In this document: positions 53,718 to 62,311 of the stretch, piece after piece | Numbering within the stretch: the stretch's first letter is position 1 | Layout of the letters: the number at the start of each line of letters is the position of its first letter | From: JAXMBX01 sp046349635 | Lineage (GTDB): Bacteria > Planctomycetota > Planctomycetia > Planctomycetales > Planctomycetaceae | Reading direction: 5' to 3' | Assembly (NCBI GenBank): GCA_046349635.1 | Contig: JAXMBX010000022.1 | Coordinates: 15,220-79,219 of the forward strand | DNA: 64,000 bases | Translations under genes and position numbers: made by a program | Notes under the pieces: generated by a model | What the model was told of the DNA's origin: nothing | Seen by the model: only the letters and a program-made list of their open reading frames with translations | Database searches by the model: none

Positions 53718-54725
53718 TTAACCGCCGATGGAGTACATGGGGCGGAGGGGCTGGATGTAGCGGGCGGTGTTGATCTCGTGCCCTTCCTTCTTGGCGGCGA
53801 TGCTGGCCCGAATGGCAGCGACAATTTCCGCATCAGAGGTTCCGGACCGCAGGAGCGTTTTGACGTCGGTCTCTTCCGTGCTAAAGAGACAGTTACGCAG
53901 CTTCCCGTCGGCGGTGATCCGGAAACGGTCGCAGTTCATGCAGAAGGGCTGACTGACGGAAGCGATGAGCGAGATTTTTCCGACACCATCGGCGAACACA
54001 AATTCAGTCGCGGGGGCATGAGGGTCCTGGTTCGGTACGGGAACCAGGGGCTGAATTTCGGCAGCCAGTTTTTCCAGGATCTCGTGAGCAAAGAGCACCT
54101 TGTCCCGCTCCCAGGCGTTGTCGGCGTCGAGGGGCATGAACTCGATGAAGCGGATTTCGAGGCCGGTCTCGCGGGCGAGGAGGCCGAAGGGGACGATTTC
54201 ATCCTCGGTCAGCCCCCGGATGGAGACGGCGTTGATCTTGATGGGATCGAAGCCGACCTCGCGGGCGACGTTCAGCCCTTCGCGGACTTTGTCATAGCCC
54301 GTGCGGCGGGTGATCTTTTCGAATTTCTCGGGATCGAGGGCATCGAGGCTGACGTTCAGACGGCGGAGACCGGCGGCGTAAAGATCGGCGGCCTGCTCGG
54401 CGAGGAGGATGCCGTTGGTCGTGAGGCCGATGTCCTGGATTTCGGGAATCGCGGCGATCTTGGCGACGAGCTTATGCAGATCCTTGCGAACGAGAGGTTC
54501 CCCCCCCGTGAGGCGGATCTTGTTCAGTCCCAACGTGACGGCGATCCGGACGAAGCGTTCGATTTCCTCGAAGGTGAGGAGTTCGCCGCGGTCCATGAAC
54601 TGCACCGCTTCGGAGGGCATGCAATAGAAGCAGCGGATGTTGCAGCGGTCGGTCACGCTGATCCGCAGGTTGGTGTGGACCCGTCCGAAGCTGTCGATGA
54701 GGGGAGTCGAAGTTGGAGTGTTCAT
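53718..54725 (-). CDS. moaA: GTP 3',8-cyclase (MoaA)
   Basis: A 335-residue radical SAM enzyme for the first step of molybdenum cofactor synthesis, turning GTP into 3',8-cH2GTP. The first cluster motif CNIRCFYC (C-x3-C-x2-C) follows VHTNLRISVTDR; the SAM-site segment IRLTGGEPLVRKDLHKL is intact. The second C-terminal cluster is present (FCMNCDRFRITADGKLRNCL) and the protein ends in the catalytic Gly-Gly (MYSIGG). The ATG at 54725 gives the usual N-terminus; longer in-frame starts add Pro/Thr-rich sequence. MoaC is not in the window. It follows moaE after 110 bases. Confidence 0.95.
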   Translation of the reverse strand: MNTPTSTPLIDSFGRVHTNLRISVTDRCNIRCFYCMPSEAVQFMDRGELLTFEEIERFVRIAVTLGLNKIRLTGGEPLVRKDLHKLVAKIAAIPEIQDIGLTTNGILLAEQAADLYAAGLRRLNVSLDALDPEKFEKITRRTGYDKVREGLNVAREVGFDPIKINAVSIRGLTEDEIVPFGLLARETGLEIRFIEFMPLDADNAWERDKVLFAHEILEKLAAEIQPLVPVPNQDPHAPATEFVFADGVGKISLIASVSQPFCMNCDRFRITADGKLRNCLFSTEETDVKTLLRSGTSDAEIVAAIRASIAAKKEGHEINTARYIQPLRPMYSIGG

Positions 54726-54835
54726 GGGAGTCTTGGGGGTCGAAACGCTGATCTCTCTTCCATCATTACGGTTGGGAGAGGGTGTGGCAACCGGGGGGGA
54801 GACTGGAAGTGGTTTTCGCCGGGGAATATGAGTAT

Positions 54836-55252
54836 TTATTGGTGGACCCATTCGGTGGTGCCATCGGACCAGTTCTCCTTCTTCCAGATGGGGACGACGA
54901 GCTTGAACTGATCGATGAGGAACTGGCCGGCTTCAAAGCCTGCGGCACGGTGGGGGGTGCTGAGGGAGATGGCGATGCTGATCTCGCCGAGTTCCAGATG
55001 TCCCAGGCGATGAAGGATGGCGAGGTTGAGGATGGGCCATTTCGCTCTCGCGCGGGTGGCGAGTTCGCGCATTTGAACGAGGGCCATCTCGGGATACGCC
55101 TGGTAGTCGAGGGCGAGGGTCTGGCGGCCGTGAGTCATTTCACGGACGGTCCCTAAGAAAAGAACGACGGCGCCGGCCTGCGGGGTACGGACCCGCTCGG
55201 TCAGAGCCTGATAGTCAATCGGGTGGTCGGTGAGTTCAATGAAGTCGGACAT
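54836..55252 (-). CDS. moaE: Molybdopterin synthase catalytic subunit (MoaE)
   Basis: A 138-residue large subunit of molybdopterin synthase, which inserts two sulfurs into precursor Z using MoaD thiocarboxylate. Family segments: AGAVVLFLGTVREMTHGRQT, LALDYQAYPEMALVQMRELA, AILHRLGHLELGEISIAISL, and the active-site FLIDQFKLVVPIWKKENWSD with its two lysines. It starts 23 bases after the MoaD stop, in the same transcript. Confidence 0.95.
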   Translation of the reverse strand: MSDFIELTDHPIDYQALTERVRTPQAGAVVLFLGTVREMTHGRQTLALDYQAYPEMALVQMRELATRARAKWPILNLAILHRLGHLELGEISIAISLSTPHRAAGFEAGQFLIDQFKLVVPIWKKENWSDGTTEWVHQ

Positions 55253-55275
55253 CGTTGCAGAGTCTCGAGTGACAA

Positions 55276-55521
55276 TCAGCCGCCGCTGACGGGGGGGAAG
55301 CAGGCGATTTCGGCTTTGTCGGGAATGACATCCGTGTCGTCGGCGTACTTGTTATTGAGGGCAATGAAGAGAGTTCCCGCGAAGGACTGCAACGCGGGGA
55401 CCTGCTCCAGGAGCGTCTTGCGGAGATCGGCGATCGTCGCGTGCGCGGGGAGAGTGATTTCGAGGCGCGTGGTCCCGGCGAGTTCGGCGGCGCGGGCGAA
55501 GAGGAGGATGGGTTGTTTCAT
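55276..55521 (-). CDS. moaD: Molybdopterin synthase sulfur-carrier subunit (MoaD)
   Basis: An 81-residue ubiquitin-fold sulfur carrier. It starts MKQPILLFARAAELAGTTRL, has the usual central LRKTLLEQVPAL and FIALNNKYADDTDVIPDKAE, and ends in PPVSGG, the Gly-Gly needed for adenylation and thiocarboxylation. It directly precedes moaE and lies 74 bases after the FAD/Fe-S oxidoreductase. Confidence 0.94.
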   Translation of the reverse strand: MKQPILLFARAAELAGTTRLEITLPAHATIADLRKTLLEQVPALQSFAGTLFIALNNKYADDTDVIPDKAEIACFPPVSGG

Positions 55522-55595
55522 CTTCAGTGTCTCATCTGTTCGCACTGGCAGAGCCAGTGGCACACAATCCTTTCTATTCGTAACGGAATTCATTT

Positions 55596-58559
55596 TCAGG
55601 TAACAACGTGGCGGCGGGGGCCGTGTTTGAGTTTGCGGGAGATCTCGGGCATGAGGCCATACGAGAGAGCGAGGAGTTTCAGAGGGTGAATGGTGGGTAG
55701 AGTGGTCCCCTGCTCCATCTGGAACTTGCAACTGCTGCACTCGGTGACGCCGGCCTGGAGATCGTTTTGTCGCATCCGGGACATCAGGCCCCGTCCGATG
55801 CGGAGCGAGTTGCGGAAGTTAGCGGCGGAGAGGCCATACGCGCCGGCCATGCCGGAGCAACCTTTTTCGATGGCATGGACCCGGAGCTTGGGAATCAACT
55901 CCAGGAGATCGCGGAACGGGGTGCCACGACCCAGCGCGCGGAGATGACAGGGGGTGTGATAGCCGACGTCGAGATCCAGGGGCTGGAAGTCGAGGTGCAG
56001 CTTGCCCGCCTGATGAAGTTCGCGGAAGAAATCACCGGCCTCGATGACGGAATCGGCGAGGACCTGGACATCGGGATGGTCGACAAAGCTGGGGTATTCG
56101 TACTTGAGGCAGAGAGCGGCGGCGGGTTCAGTGCAGATGATCTTCATGCCATCGCGGGCGAGTTCACCGAGTTCGCGGAGATTGCGCAGGGCGTTCTTGC
56201 GGGCGGCGTCGAGATCCCCGGCGGTGACCATCGCCATCCCCGAGCCGGTCTGATGCGGGGGGACGTAGACCGGGATGCCGTGATAGCGGAGGACGGTCAC
56301 GAGAGCACGGGCAAGCTGGGGATCGTGGTGGTTCGCGTAGTGATCGACGAAGTAGGCGACGGGGGGTTTGTCGCTGCCGCGGACGGGGCGGACGAGCCAT
56401 TCGCGCTGGGCGTAGCGCATGAAGGTACGGCGGGAGAACTGGGGGAGCTTGCGATGGCGTGAGATGCCGGTCAGTTTCTCGAGGATCCAACGCGCGGAGG
56501 GGTTGGAGATGACCCAGTTGCTGAACCACGGGAAGCGGCTCCCCAGCGCACCGATGTTATGCCCCCAGGAGAGAAGCCAATCGGCGCGGTCGAGGCCGTG
56601 AGCGGCGACGTAGGCGGCCTTGGCTTCGATCATGAGGTGCGGAATGTTGACATTGGAGGGGCATTCCAACTGGCACTGCTTGCAGTTGAAGCAGAGGTTG
56701 GCGATCCGCTTCATGTCGTTGGAGAGGAAGTCATCGGACTTGAGAAGTCCGGAGACGAGGCCGCGCATGAGGTTGGCCTTGGCCCGGGGGCTGGCGTCTT
56801 CGATGGGATCGATCCGGAAGACGGGGCACATGCGGGTGTCGGGGGAGGTGGTCCGACAGGCGGCGCAGCCGTTGCAGCGATTGGCAGCCTGGGCGAGAGT
56901 GTCGGCGTTCCAGCGGAGATTGAGTTCCACCAGGTCGGGAACGGGAGTGGCGGGTGGGCGAAGATGCCGCACGATCAGGTGAGGATCGTCACTGATGACC
57001 TTGCCGGGGTTCATCAGGTTCTGGGGGTCGAAGGTCTCCTTGATTTCGCGGAAGACGTTGTAGAGCAGGCCGTATTGATCGCGGAGGAAACCGGAGCGGG
57101 CGAGGCCGGTCCCATGCTCTCCTCCGATGCTCCCCCCCAGCGAAAAGACGAGGTGGTACAGGTCGTGGGCCAGTTCCTGGAGCTTATGCGCGGTTCCGGC
57201 ATCGGGGGGGAGCAGGAAGGGGCGGAAGTGGACCTGTCCGGCAGCGGCATGGGCATACAGGGAGGCGATGACGTCGTGCTTCTTGAAGACGTTCTGGGCG
57301 CCGACGAGAAGTTCGTGCAAGGCCGGGGGAGGAACGGTGATGTCCTCCACAAACGGCAGTGGACGGGTCGGCCCCTGCAGGCGGGTGAGCAGCGGAACGA
57401 CGGTATGGGGGAGGGTCCAGAGGAACTCCACATCCTCGGGGGTGTAGGCTTCCTCCGCAACGACGGAAGAAGTGATCCCTTCGCGGACGGCGCGGCATTT
57501 CGCGCAGACGGAGACAGGTCTGGCGTTCATTGAAGCCGAAGGTCTCGACGATGAGGGCCGCTTCTGCAGCGGGGGAATCAGTTGCTCGAAATTGGGATCG
57601 GCATCCCGGGCGAGGGTCAGGAGACGGCGTTCAAGAAGATCACATGCACTGGGCTGATGGGCCCGCAGGATCTGGACGGCTTTGGTGGCGGATTCGAGTT
57701 GCCCGAAGAGCATGATCATGGCCCCGCGATGGGCCGGGAGGGGCGCGGTGTGCAGGTTGGCCTCGGTGATGATGCCGAGGGTTCCTTCGGTGCCGACCAG
57801 CATGCGGGCGAGATGGAGATTGGTTTCGGAAAGGATGCCCCTCAGGAAGTAGCCACAGCGATTGCGGACAAGTTCCGCAGGCTGGCGTTCGTGGATGAGC
57901 CGTTCGTTTTCGCGGAGAAGGCGCACCAGCCGAGTGAGGATGTTCCGCTTATGGTTCGAGACCTGCGAATCGCCGCCGAGGGAATTAGGCTCCGGGCGAT
58001 AGGTGGAGAGTTGGGAAAGTGGTTCGAGTCCGGCGGAGATCAGGTCTCCCCCGGCGAGGACGAATTCGAGACTTTTGACGTGGTCGCGTGTGGACCCGAC
58101 GCGGATGGAGTGGGAACCGGCCGCATCGAGGGCGAGCATGCTGCCGATGGTCGTGATCCAGGAGCCTGAAGGATCGGGTGGGAAGTAGCGGCCATGTTCG
58201 CGGAGCTTCAGGTTGAGTTGCTCGCAGACGACTCCCGGTTCAACGACGACGGATTTCTCCTGAATGGAGACGATGCGGCGCATGTGGCGGGAGAAATCGA
58301 TAACGACTCCTCCCGAGAGTGATTCTCCGGCGACGCCGCTCCCTGCTCCCCGGGCGACCATGGGAATGTGCATTTCGCTGCAGTAGCGGACGACGGTCCG
58401 GACGTCATCCCGATTGCGGGGAAAGATGACCGCGAGGGGGGGGATCTGGTAGAGGCTGGCATCGGTCGCATAGAGGGCAAGGCTGAGGGGGTCGCAGCGG
58501 AGTTCACCGCTGAGCAGCCCAGCCAAGTCATCCATCATGCGGCTTTGGACGTTATTCAC
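55596..58559 (-). CDS. FAD-linked oxidase / Fe-S (GlcD-CCG type) fusion protein
   Basis: A 987-residue fusion like the Ydij/DLD-type lactate or glycolate dehydrogenases. The N-terminal FAD-binding (PCMH) domain has PLAVIFPRNRDDVRTVVRYC and VARGAGSGVAGESLSGGVVI, with MLVGTEGTLGIITEANLHTA; a C-terminal oxidase domain follows. Next are 4Fe-4S clusters (CNGCAACRTTSPDTRMCPVF and CFNCKQCQLECPSNV) and CCG-type domains (VGYHTPCHLRALGRGTPFRD, IEKGCSGMAGAYG). It would oxidise a 2-hydroxy acid and feed electrons to the chain. Around 57490-57575 about 28 residues read as nonsense (PSSSRPSASMNARPVSVCAK) while the next frame gives AEAALIVETFGFNERQTCLR, so a compensated pair of indels is likely. The GTG at 58559 is the assumed start. 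Confidence 0.88.
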   Translation of the reverse strand: MNNVQSRMMDDLAGLLSGELRCDPLSLALYATDASLYQIPPLAVIFPRNRDDVRTVVRYCSEMHIPMVARGAGSGVAGESLSGGVVIDFSRHMRRIVSIQEKSVVVEPGVVCEQLNLKLREHGRYFPPDPSGSWITTIGSMLALDAAGSHSIRVGSTRDHVKSLEFVLAGGDLISAGLEPLSQLSTYRPEPNSLGGDSQVSNHKRNILTRLVRLLRENERLIHERQPAELVRNRCGYFLRGILSETNLHLARMLVGTEGTLGIITEANLHTAPLPAHRGAMIMLFGQLESATKAVQILRAHQPSACDLLERRLLTLARDADPNFEQLIPPLQKRPSSSRPSASMNARPVSVCAKCRAVREGITSSVVAEEAYTPEDVEFLWTLPHTVVPLLTRLQGPTRPLPFVEDITVPPPALHELLVGAQNVFKKHDVIASLYAHAAAGQVHFRPFLLPPDAGTAHKLQELAHDLYHLVFSLGGSIGGEHGTGLARSGFLRDQYGLLYNVFREIKETFDPQNLMNPGKVISDDPHLIVRHLRPPATPVPDLVELNLRWNADTLAQAANRCNGCAACRTTSPDTRMCPVFRIDPIEDASPRAKANLMRGLVSGLLKSDDFLSNDMKRIANLCFNCKQCQLECPSNVNIPHLMIEAKAAYVAAHGLDRADWLLSWGHNIGALGSRFPWFSNWVISNPSARWILEKLTGISRHRKLPQFSRRTFMRYAQREWLVRPVRGSDKPPVAYFVDHYANHHDPQLARALVTVLRYHGIPVYVPPHQTGSGMAMVTAGDLDAARKNALRNLRELGELARDGMKIICTEPAAALCLKYEYPSFVDHPDVQVLADSVIEAGDFFRELHQAGKLHLDFQPLDLDVGYHTPCHLRALGRGTPFRDLLELIPKLRVHAIEKGCSGMAGAYGLSAANFRNSLRIGRGLMSRMRQNDLQAGVTECSSCKFQMEQGTTLPTIHPLKLLALSYGLMPEISRKLKHGPRRHVVT

Positions 58560-58613
58560 GATGCGAAACCTGGCGCGGAGCGAAGTGAGAGATGAGGAGT
58601 ACGACGAGAAGCA

Positions 58614-59087
58614 TCAGGTGCGAGGAGATTTTTCCTCACGTTCGAGGCGGATCCGTTCCTGGCGGTAGCGTTCCGCGGTTTCCAGATTGAAATACGGTGT
58701 GGCGGAAAGGTCTTTGGAACGGCGGTAATGGGCCGAACAGCGGTAGCAGACGAGGACATCGGGCATGAAGACGTACAGGGCCATATCGATGAGGAGAAAG
58801 AAGAGGAGGATGCCGATGGCCCAGAGAGGCTGGTAGTAATACCAGGCGATGGTGCTGAGGACGGAGGCGAGGCCGACCATGACCAGGCCTGCCCGTTGCG
58901 GGAAATCCTTGCGGCGCCAGAGATCCGAGCAGCCACAGACGAGACAGGTCTGGGGGGGATCCTGGTGGAGTGCTTCAGGGGGGACGTCGCGGGTCCAGTG
59001 GCAGGCCTCGCAATGGAGTTGCGACTGCTGGGGGAGCGTGGCCCGCTGGGGATGCTGGCAACTGGGGCAGCAAAAATCGATGCGCAT
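58614..59087 (-). CDS. Zinc-ribbon membrane protein
   Basis: A 157-residue protein. The N-terminal half carries two zinc-ribbon-like Cys sets (FCCPSCQHPQ with CEACH, and CLVCGCSDLW), followed by two membrane helices (AGLVMVGLASVLSTIAWYYY and LWAIGILLFFLLIDMALYVF). A further CYRC lies in the cytoplasmic stretch after them. I do not know the family's function; such proteins recur next to Fe-S oxidoreductases in planctomycetes. It ends 54 bases before the FAD/Fe-S gene on the same strand, so the two are probably co-transcribed. Confidence 0.72.
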   Translation of the reverse strand: MRIDFCCPSCQHPQRATLPQQSQLHCEACHWTRDVPPEALHQDPPQTCLVCGCSDLWRRKDFPQRAGLVMVGLASVLSTIAWYYYQPLWAIGILLFFLLIDMALYVFMPDVLVCYRCSAHYRRSKDLSATPYFNLETAERYRQERIRLEREEKSPRT

Positions 59088-59286
59088 GTCAAAAACCTGA
59101 GAAAATATCGAACCCGCGTTGCGGGTGGAGTTTCAATCCGGAGAGCGGGACGGAGACTGGACGTGCCTCTGCGAAGAGGTCAATTCGGTTACTGTTCTTC
59201 AGAATAGCAGAATGGAGGTGTCGGGGGAGTTGTGTGCGAGGCGAAAGCGGTCTGAATTCGGCAGAAAAGGGGTAAAAATGGGAGGC

Positions 59287-59315
59287 TTGTTGCCCCTGTG
59301 GGGATCGGCTAAAAT
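59287..59315 (+). promoter_or_regulatory. Promoter of tRNA-Ser
   Basis: TTGTTG (59287-59292), a 17-base spacer and TAAAAT (59310-59315). The start would fall near 59322, about a dozen bases before the tRNA. The -10 box is the same as in the rRNA promoter. Confidence 0.55.
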
Positions 59316-59333
59316 TCCCGTGGTTCCGCAGCC

Positions 59334-59420
59334 GGAGGGGTGACAGAGTGGCCGATTGTGCTAGTCTCGAAAACTAGTGTGGGTGCAAGCTCACCGGGGG
59401 TTCGAATCCCCCCCCCTCCG
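59334..59420 (+). tRNA. tRNA-Ser (anticodon CGA)
   Basis: An 87-nt class II tRNA. Acceptor strands are GGAGGGG and CCCCTCC with discriminator G; the anticodon loop CTCGAAA gives CGA; the long variable arm is TGTGGGTGCAAGCTCACC; the T arm is GGGGG TTCGAAT CCCCC. No CCA is encoded. CTTTTTT follows at once and may serve as a simple terminator. Confidence 0.97.
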
Positions 59421-59519
59421 CTTTTTTGTAGTGATGTTGCGGTCATGATTGATTCGCATTGACTGTCACACTGCATCGCCAACAGACTTAACTCGGCACA
59501 ACCTCAGGTAACAGTGGTT

Positions 59520-60395
59520 TCACTCAAAAACGCCGTCCAATAGTGACGGGAATTTTGCCTTGCGGATCGCCTCGATCACTGGCTTCGACAATTTCCACGA
59601 CTCACCCGGGATCCGTGTGATCAGTTCGCGCCAGACGCTGCCGAATGCCACAAGAGCGGCATCGTCGTCGAAGTTTACGCCGGCAGGTAACAACGGAGAG
59701 ATGTCTTCCGTAAGGCTTCTATTGAGTTTCTTGAGCATCCGCTCTTCGGCGTTCGCCCGGCTGATGGGATGGCCCTCATCCGCGAGATAGTGACCGAGAC
59801 AGGTAATTATCTTGTCACAGTCCAGGCCAAGTCGGAGTAACCCTTCGTTGAGGTCGAACAAGTCCCGGTGCTTGTCTCGTTGAAGCAGCGCCCGCAATTT
59901 CGTGCTGAAAAGTTCTTCCGGCTCGAATGAAATGACATCTGACTTCGCTGGATGCCAATCGCTTTCAACCTCGAATGAGTAAGCTTTCAGGCCGTGAAAG
60001 TTCTGATGTTCCCTTGTATTGATTTCAATTTTGAGCTTGAGCGGACCACCCCCCATCTCCGGAGTGAACTTGAACACCAGATGCGTTGTATGCGGGGCTT
60101 GATCGCGGTTGCATTTTCCCAGCCAGGAGAGGGCATCCCGTACGCCGTCGATGATGCTGCCAATCGGTTCCGGTTGCGTTTGAACAAGATCGATGTCTTC
60201 CGAATATCTCAGCGGCTTTTCAAACAGCAATTTGTTGATGGCCGTTCCGCCGCGAAAAGCGATCTTGTCCCGCAACTGCGCGTGGTTGAACAGATCGCAG
60301 ATGGCCCGGCAGATAATCAAATCCTGTTCCACCTGCCGTAAATCTGGCCATGGCGCGTGCGTCGTCCATTGCTGGATATGTGCCAATGGGATCAC
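59520..60395 (-). CDS. abiEii: AbiEii/AbiGii-type nucleotidyltransferase toxin
   Basis: A 291-residue toxin of the type IV AbiE system (DUF1814). The nucleotidyltransferase signature is clear: AFRGGTAINKLLF (Gly49-Gly50) and RYSEDIDLV (residues 63-71) with Asp67 and Asp69 for metal binding, plus a later KLKIEINTREH strand. AbiEii proteins transfer nucleotides, in related MenT enzymes onto tRNA acceptor stems, and stop growth or phage spread. The GTG start overlaps the antitoxin stop (GTGA), so the pair is translationally coupled. The operon ends facing tRNA-Ser, 99 bases away. Confidence 0.9.
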   Translation of the reverse strand: MIPLAHIQQWTTHAPWPDLRQVEQDLIICRAICDLFNHAQLRDKIAFRGGTAINKLLFEKPLRYSEDIDLVQTQPEPIGSIIDGVRDALSWLGKCNRDQAPHTTHLVFKFTPEMGGGPLKLKIEINTREHQNFHGLKAYSFEVESDWHPAKSDVISFEPEELFSTKLRALLQRDKHRDLFDLNEGLLRLGLDCDKIITCLGHYLADEGHPISRANAEERMLKKLNRSLTEDISPLLPAGVNFDDDAALVAFGSVWRELITRIPGESWKLSKPVIEAIRKAKFPSLLDGVFE

Positions 60396-61207
60396 AGGTC
60401 GATCTCCACTGACACGTTAATAGTGATTTTCCAGTCCCGGTTACGCTCTTCGGTTACTGCCAGTTCCGGGACGATGGGCTTGACGGACGGGTCGAGCGCC
60501 TTGAAGGACTTGGCCTTCGCGGCAAAGGGCCGGAGTGCTTTAGCCTGCCGCGAATGACCGAACCGTTCGAGAAGGTAGCCAAGCCTCCGGACGGCCGAGT
60601 TCTCGTAGAAGCCGGCGGCCTTGGCAAGGACGCGGGCGTCGACTTTCTTACCCAGATCGTGAACTGCTTGCGCCGCTCCATTGATTCCTCCGGCCTGATG
60701 GAAATAGCGGCACATGTCGAGCAAGGTCAATTCCACCCCTGCGACCCTGGCGAAACCGGCATCCGTCTTGATTTTTGCCAGCCACGCGGGACGATTTGCC
60801 TCGGCGAAGATTTCCTGCGACTGGAACAGGAACTCGACGCGCTGCCGGCCGATCTTGATGTTCGGCAGTTGTCGTGGTGCGATCACCTGAAAGACCATTG
60901 CTGCCTGATGCGCAGCCCCGTGAAAAGCCGCCGCGCGAAGCAGGGAAATTCGATAATCAACTTCCAGAAACTTCATCAGCGGGTCAATCCAGCGGGCGGG
61001 ATCGGGAGCGCCGAGCGTTCGATCTTCGGGGCGGAGAATCAGGTAGAATCCGCGGCGCGGGGAGACGAGACTGCCTTTCTTTGAGAGCCGGGCGAGAGCC
61101 GATTTCAGCGCCTCTGGTGAAAGGCCGAGACCGACCAAGTCTGCTTTCGTGAAGAAACTCCGACCACGAACAAGCTGTGAATCGACAAATTCCTGAATGC
61201 TGCTCAT
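60392..61207 (-). CDS. abiEi: AbiEi-type antitoxin/repressor
   Basis: A 271-residue antitoxin of the AbiE system. The N-terminal winged helix-turn-helix (residues 1-60: LVRGRSFFTKADLVGLGLSP, then SLVSPRRGFYLILRPED) is followed by the AbiEi family domains (ISLLRAAAFHGAAHQAAMVF, ELTLLDMCRYFHQAGGINGA). In this family the N-terminal domain binds inverted repeats in its own promoter and the C-terminal part is needed to neutralise the toxin. Such an inverted repeat is present just upstream. The toxin gene follows with a four-base overlap. Confidence 0.9.
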   Translation of the reverse strand: MSSIQEFVDSQLVRGRSFFTKADLVGLGLSPEALKSALARLSKKGSLVSPRRGFYLILRPEDRTLGAPDPARWIDPLMKFLEVDYRISLLRAAAFHGAAHQAAMVFQVIAPRQLPNIKIGRQRVEFLFQSQEIFAEANRPAWLAKIKTDAGFARVAGVELTLLDMCRYFHQAGGINGAAQAVHDLGKKVDARVLAKAAGFYENSAVRRLGYLLERFGHSRQAKALRPFAAKAKSFKALDPSVKPIVPELAVTEERNRDWKITINVSVEIDL

Positions 61208-61213
61208 GCCCCA

Positions 61214-61257
61214 ATCATATCAGAAAAGAGGCGACTTACAACACTTTTTTGATATGA
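61214..61257 (-). promoter_or_regulatory. AbiE promoter and inverted-repeat operator
   Basis: Two 14-bp arms, TCATATCAGAAAAG (61215-61228) and CTTTTTTGATATGA (61244-61257), form an inverted repeat with 13 of 14 positions matching and a 15-bp centre. On the minus strand TTGTAA (61241-61236), a 16-base spacer and TATGAT (61219-61214) form a promoter whose -10 box overlaps one arm. Transcription would start within about a base of the ATG at 61207, predicting a leaderless or nearly leaderless mRNA. Confidence 0.75.
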
Positions 61258-61332
61258 CTGGGGAATCTAAATGAATGCTGGACATGGACATCTCGACCAT
61301 GCCGTCCTGAGACATTCCACCTCAAGGAAATC

Positions 61333-61369
61333 CATGCCTACCCTGCCACTCTGTGGCGATGTAGGCATG
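61333..61369. repeat. Solitary palindromic repeat of the 46.8-47.2 kb family
   Basis: CATGCCTAC and GTAGGCATG form a nine-pair stem, and the right flank GGCATGCCACCC is the inverse of the GGGTGGCATGCC element found in the array. It lies between the AbiE promoter and the zinc-ribbon gene. Nothing else is seen in 61258-61418. Confidence 0.65.
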
Positions 61370-61418
61370 CCACCCGTGGTAGCGCGAAATTCGCACCCTG
61401 CCCTGGAACCACCCCACC

Positions 61419-61841
61419 TCAGTGCTTTTGTCGGAGTGCCTTGTAGATCTCGACTGTCACTTGTGCGATGCCACCCACGCACAACAACCCCGCAGCATAG
61501 GCCAGACCCATCAGCCAGATTCCGAAGACCGCTCCCGCGCCCCCATTTCCCCCTGCCACCAGGCCGCCGATGAACGCGAAGATCAATACCGCAACTCCGA
61601 ATCCGACGATCATTTTTCCAAGAATCGACACCCACTGAAAATCGGCAGCGAAGGGGAAGGCCGGGGTGATATTGGGGTTGCTCTCCCTTTCGGTTTCGAT
61701 CCCTTCAAGCCGGAGAGTGGTTAAAGGGGGGATCGCAATTCGCTGGTCGCAGTTGGGGCAGAACGCCGACAGGCCGGCATAAGATTCGGGCAGGTTTTGA
61801 ATTTCGTGACCGCAATTCGAGCAGGTGACAGAGATTGTCAT
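61419..61841 (-). CDS. Zinc-ribbon protein with two membrane helices
   Basis: A 140-residue protein. The N-terminus is a zinc ribbon (VTCSNCGHEI with FCPNCDQRIAIP, Cys-x2-Cys twice), a linker of about 40 residues follows, and then two hydrophobic helices (MIVGFGVAVLIFAFIGGLVA and AVFGIWLMGLAYAAGLLCVG) and a short basic tail. This zinc-ribbon plus transmembrane plan is very frequent in planctomycetes, but its role is not known. The ATG at 61841 was chosen so that the ribbon is N-terminal. Confidence 0.68.
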   Translation of the reverse strand: MTISVTCSNCGHEIQNLPESYAGLSAFCPNCDQRIAIPPLTTLRLEGIETERESNPNITPAFPFAADFQWVSILGKMIVGFGVAVLIFAFIGGLVAGGNGGAGAVFGIWLMGLAYAAGLLCVGGIAQVTVEIYKALRQKH

Positions 61842-62311
61842 AAGTTGATCCGTCTCCGGAATTTGACGAGTCGATGAAAGCCAGAGATTCTTCGAGACGT
61901 GACGGCGTTGACAGGGATTCAGTGTAGCAGAATTACGTGGACAAGGCTGGAGCCTGATTTTCGCCGGGCTGCATTTTGGCACCCATAAAACGATTCGTTT
62001 TTTCCGCGAGATTGCCATTCGCAGGCATCCGCAGCCTCTCCGACACACTCCCCTGCCTCACTGCAACAAAACGACTCGATTGCCGCTTAGCTTGCGGTTT
62101 CGTCAGGTTGAAGATCTCTGATAGTGCGTCTGCTTCTTAGAGATTCCTGTTTAACTCGTCCAGAACCGACGTTCCCGCCCTGAATGATGTGCAGGGGGTG
62201 GTGCGAATCCGCACATGACGGGGAGGCCGGCAGACCCCGTTGACAACCATGATTTTCAGAAAATATCATTAGAGTTTGTTCCACTGTCCTGCATTCGCGA
62301 AGAGGTGAGTC
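61842..62311. other. Gene-free interval
   Basis: About 470 bp with only short, low-quality frames on both strands. I see no tRNA, repeat or clear promoter, although promoters for both flanking genes must lie here. Confidence 0.4.

Noticed and set aside
52887..54911. A 674-residue plus-strand frame
   Set aside because: Antisense to csd and moaA, both with full catalytic motifs.
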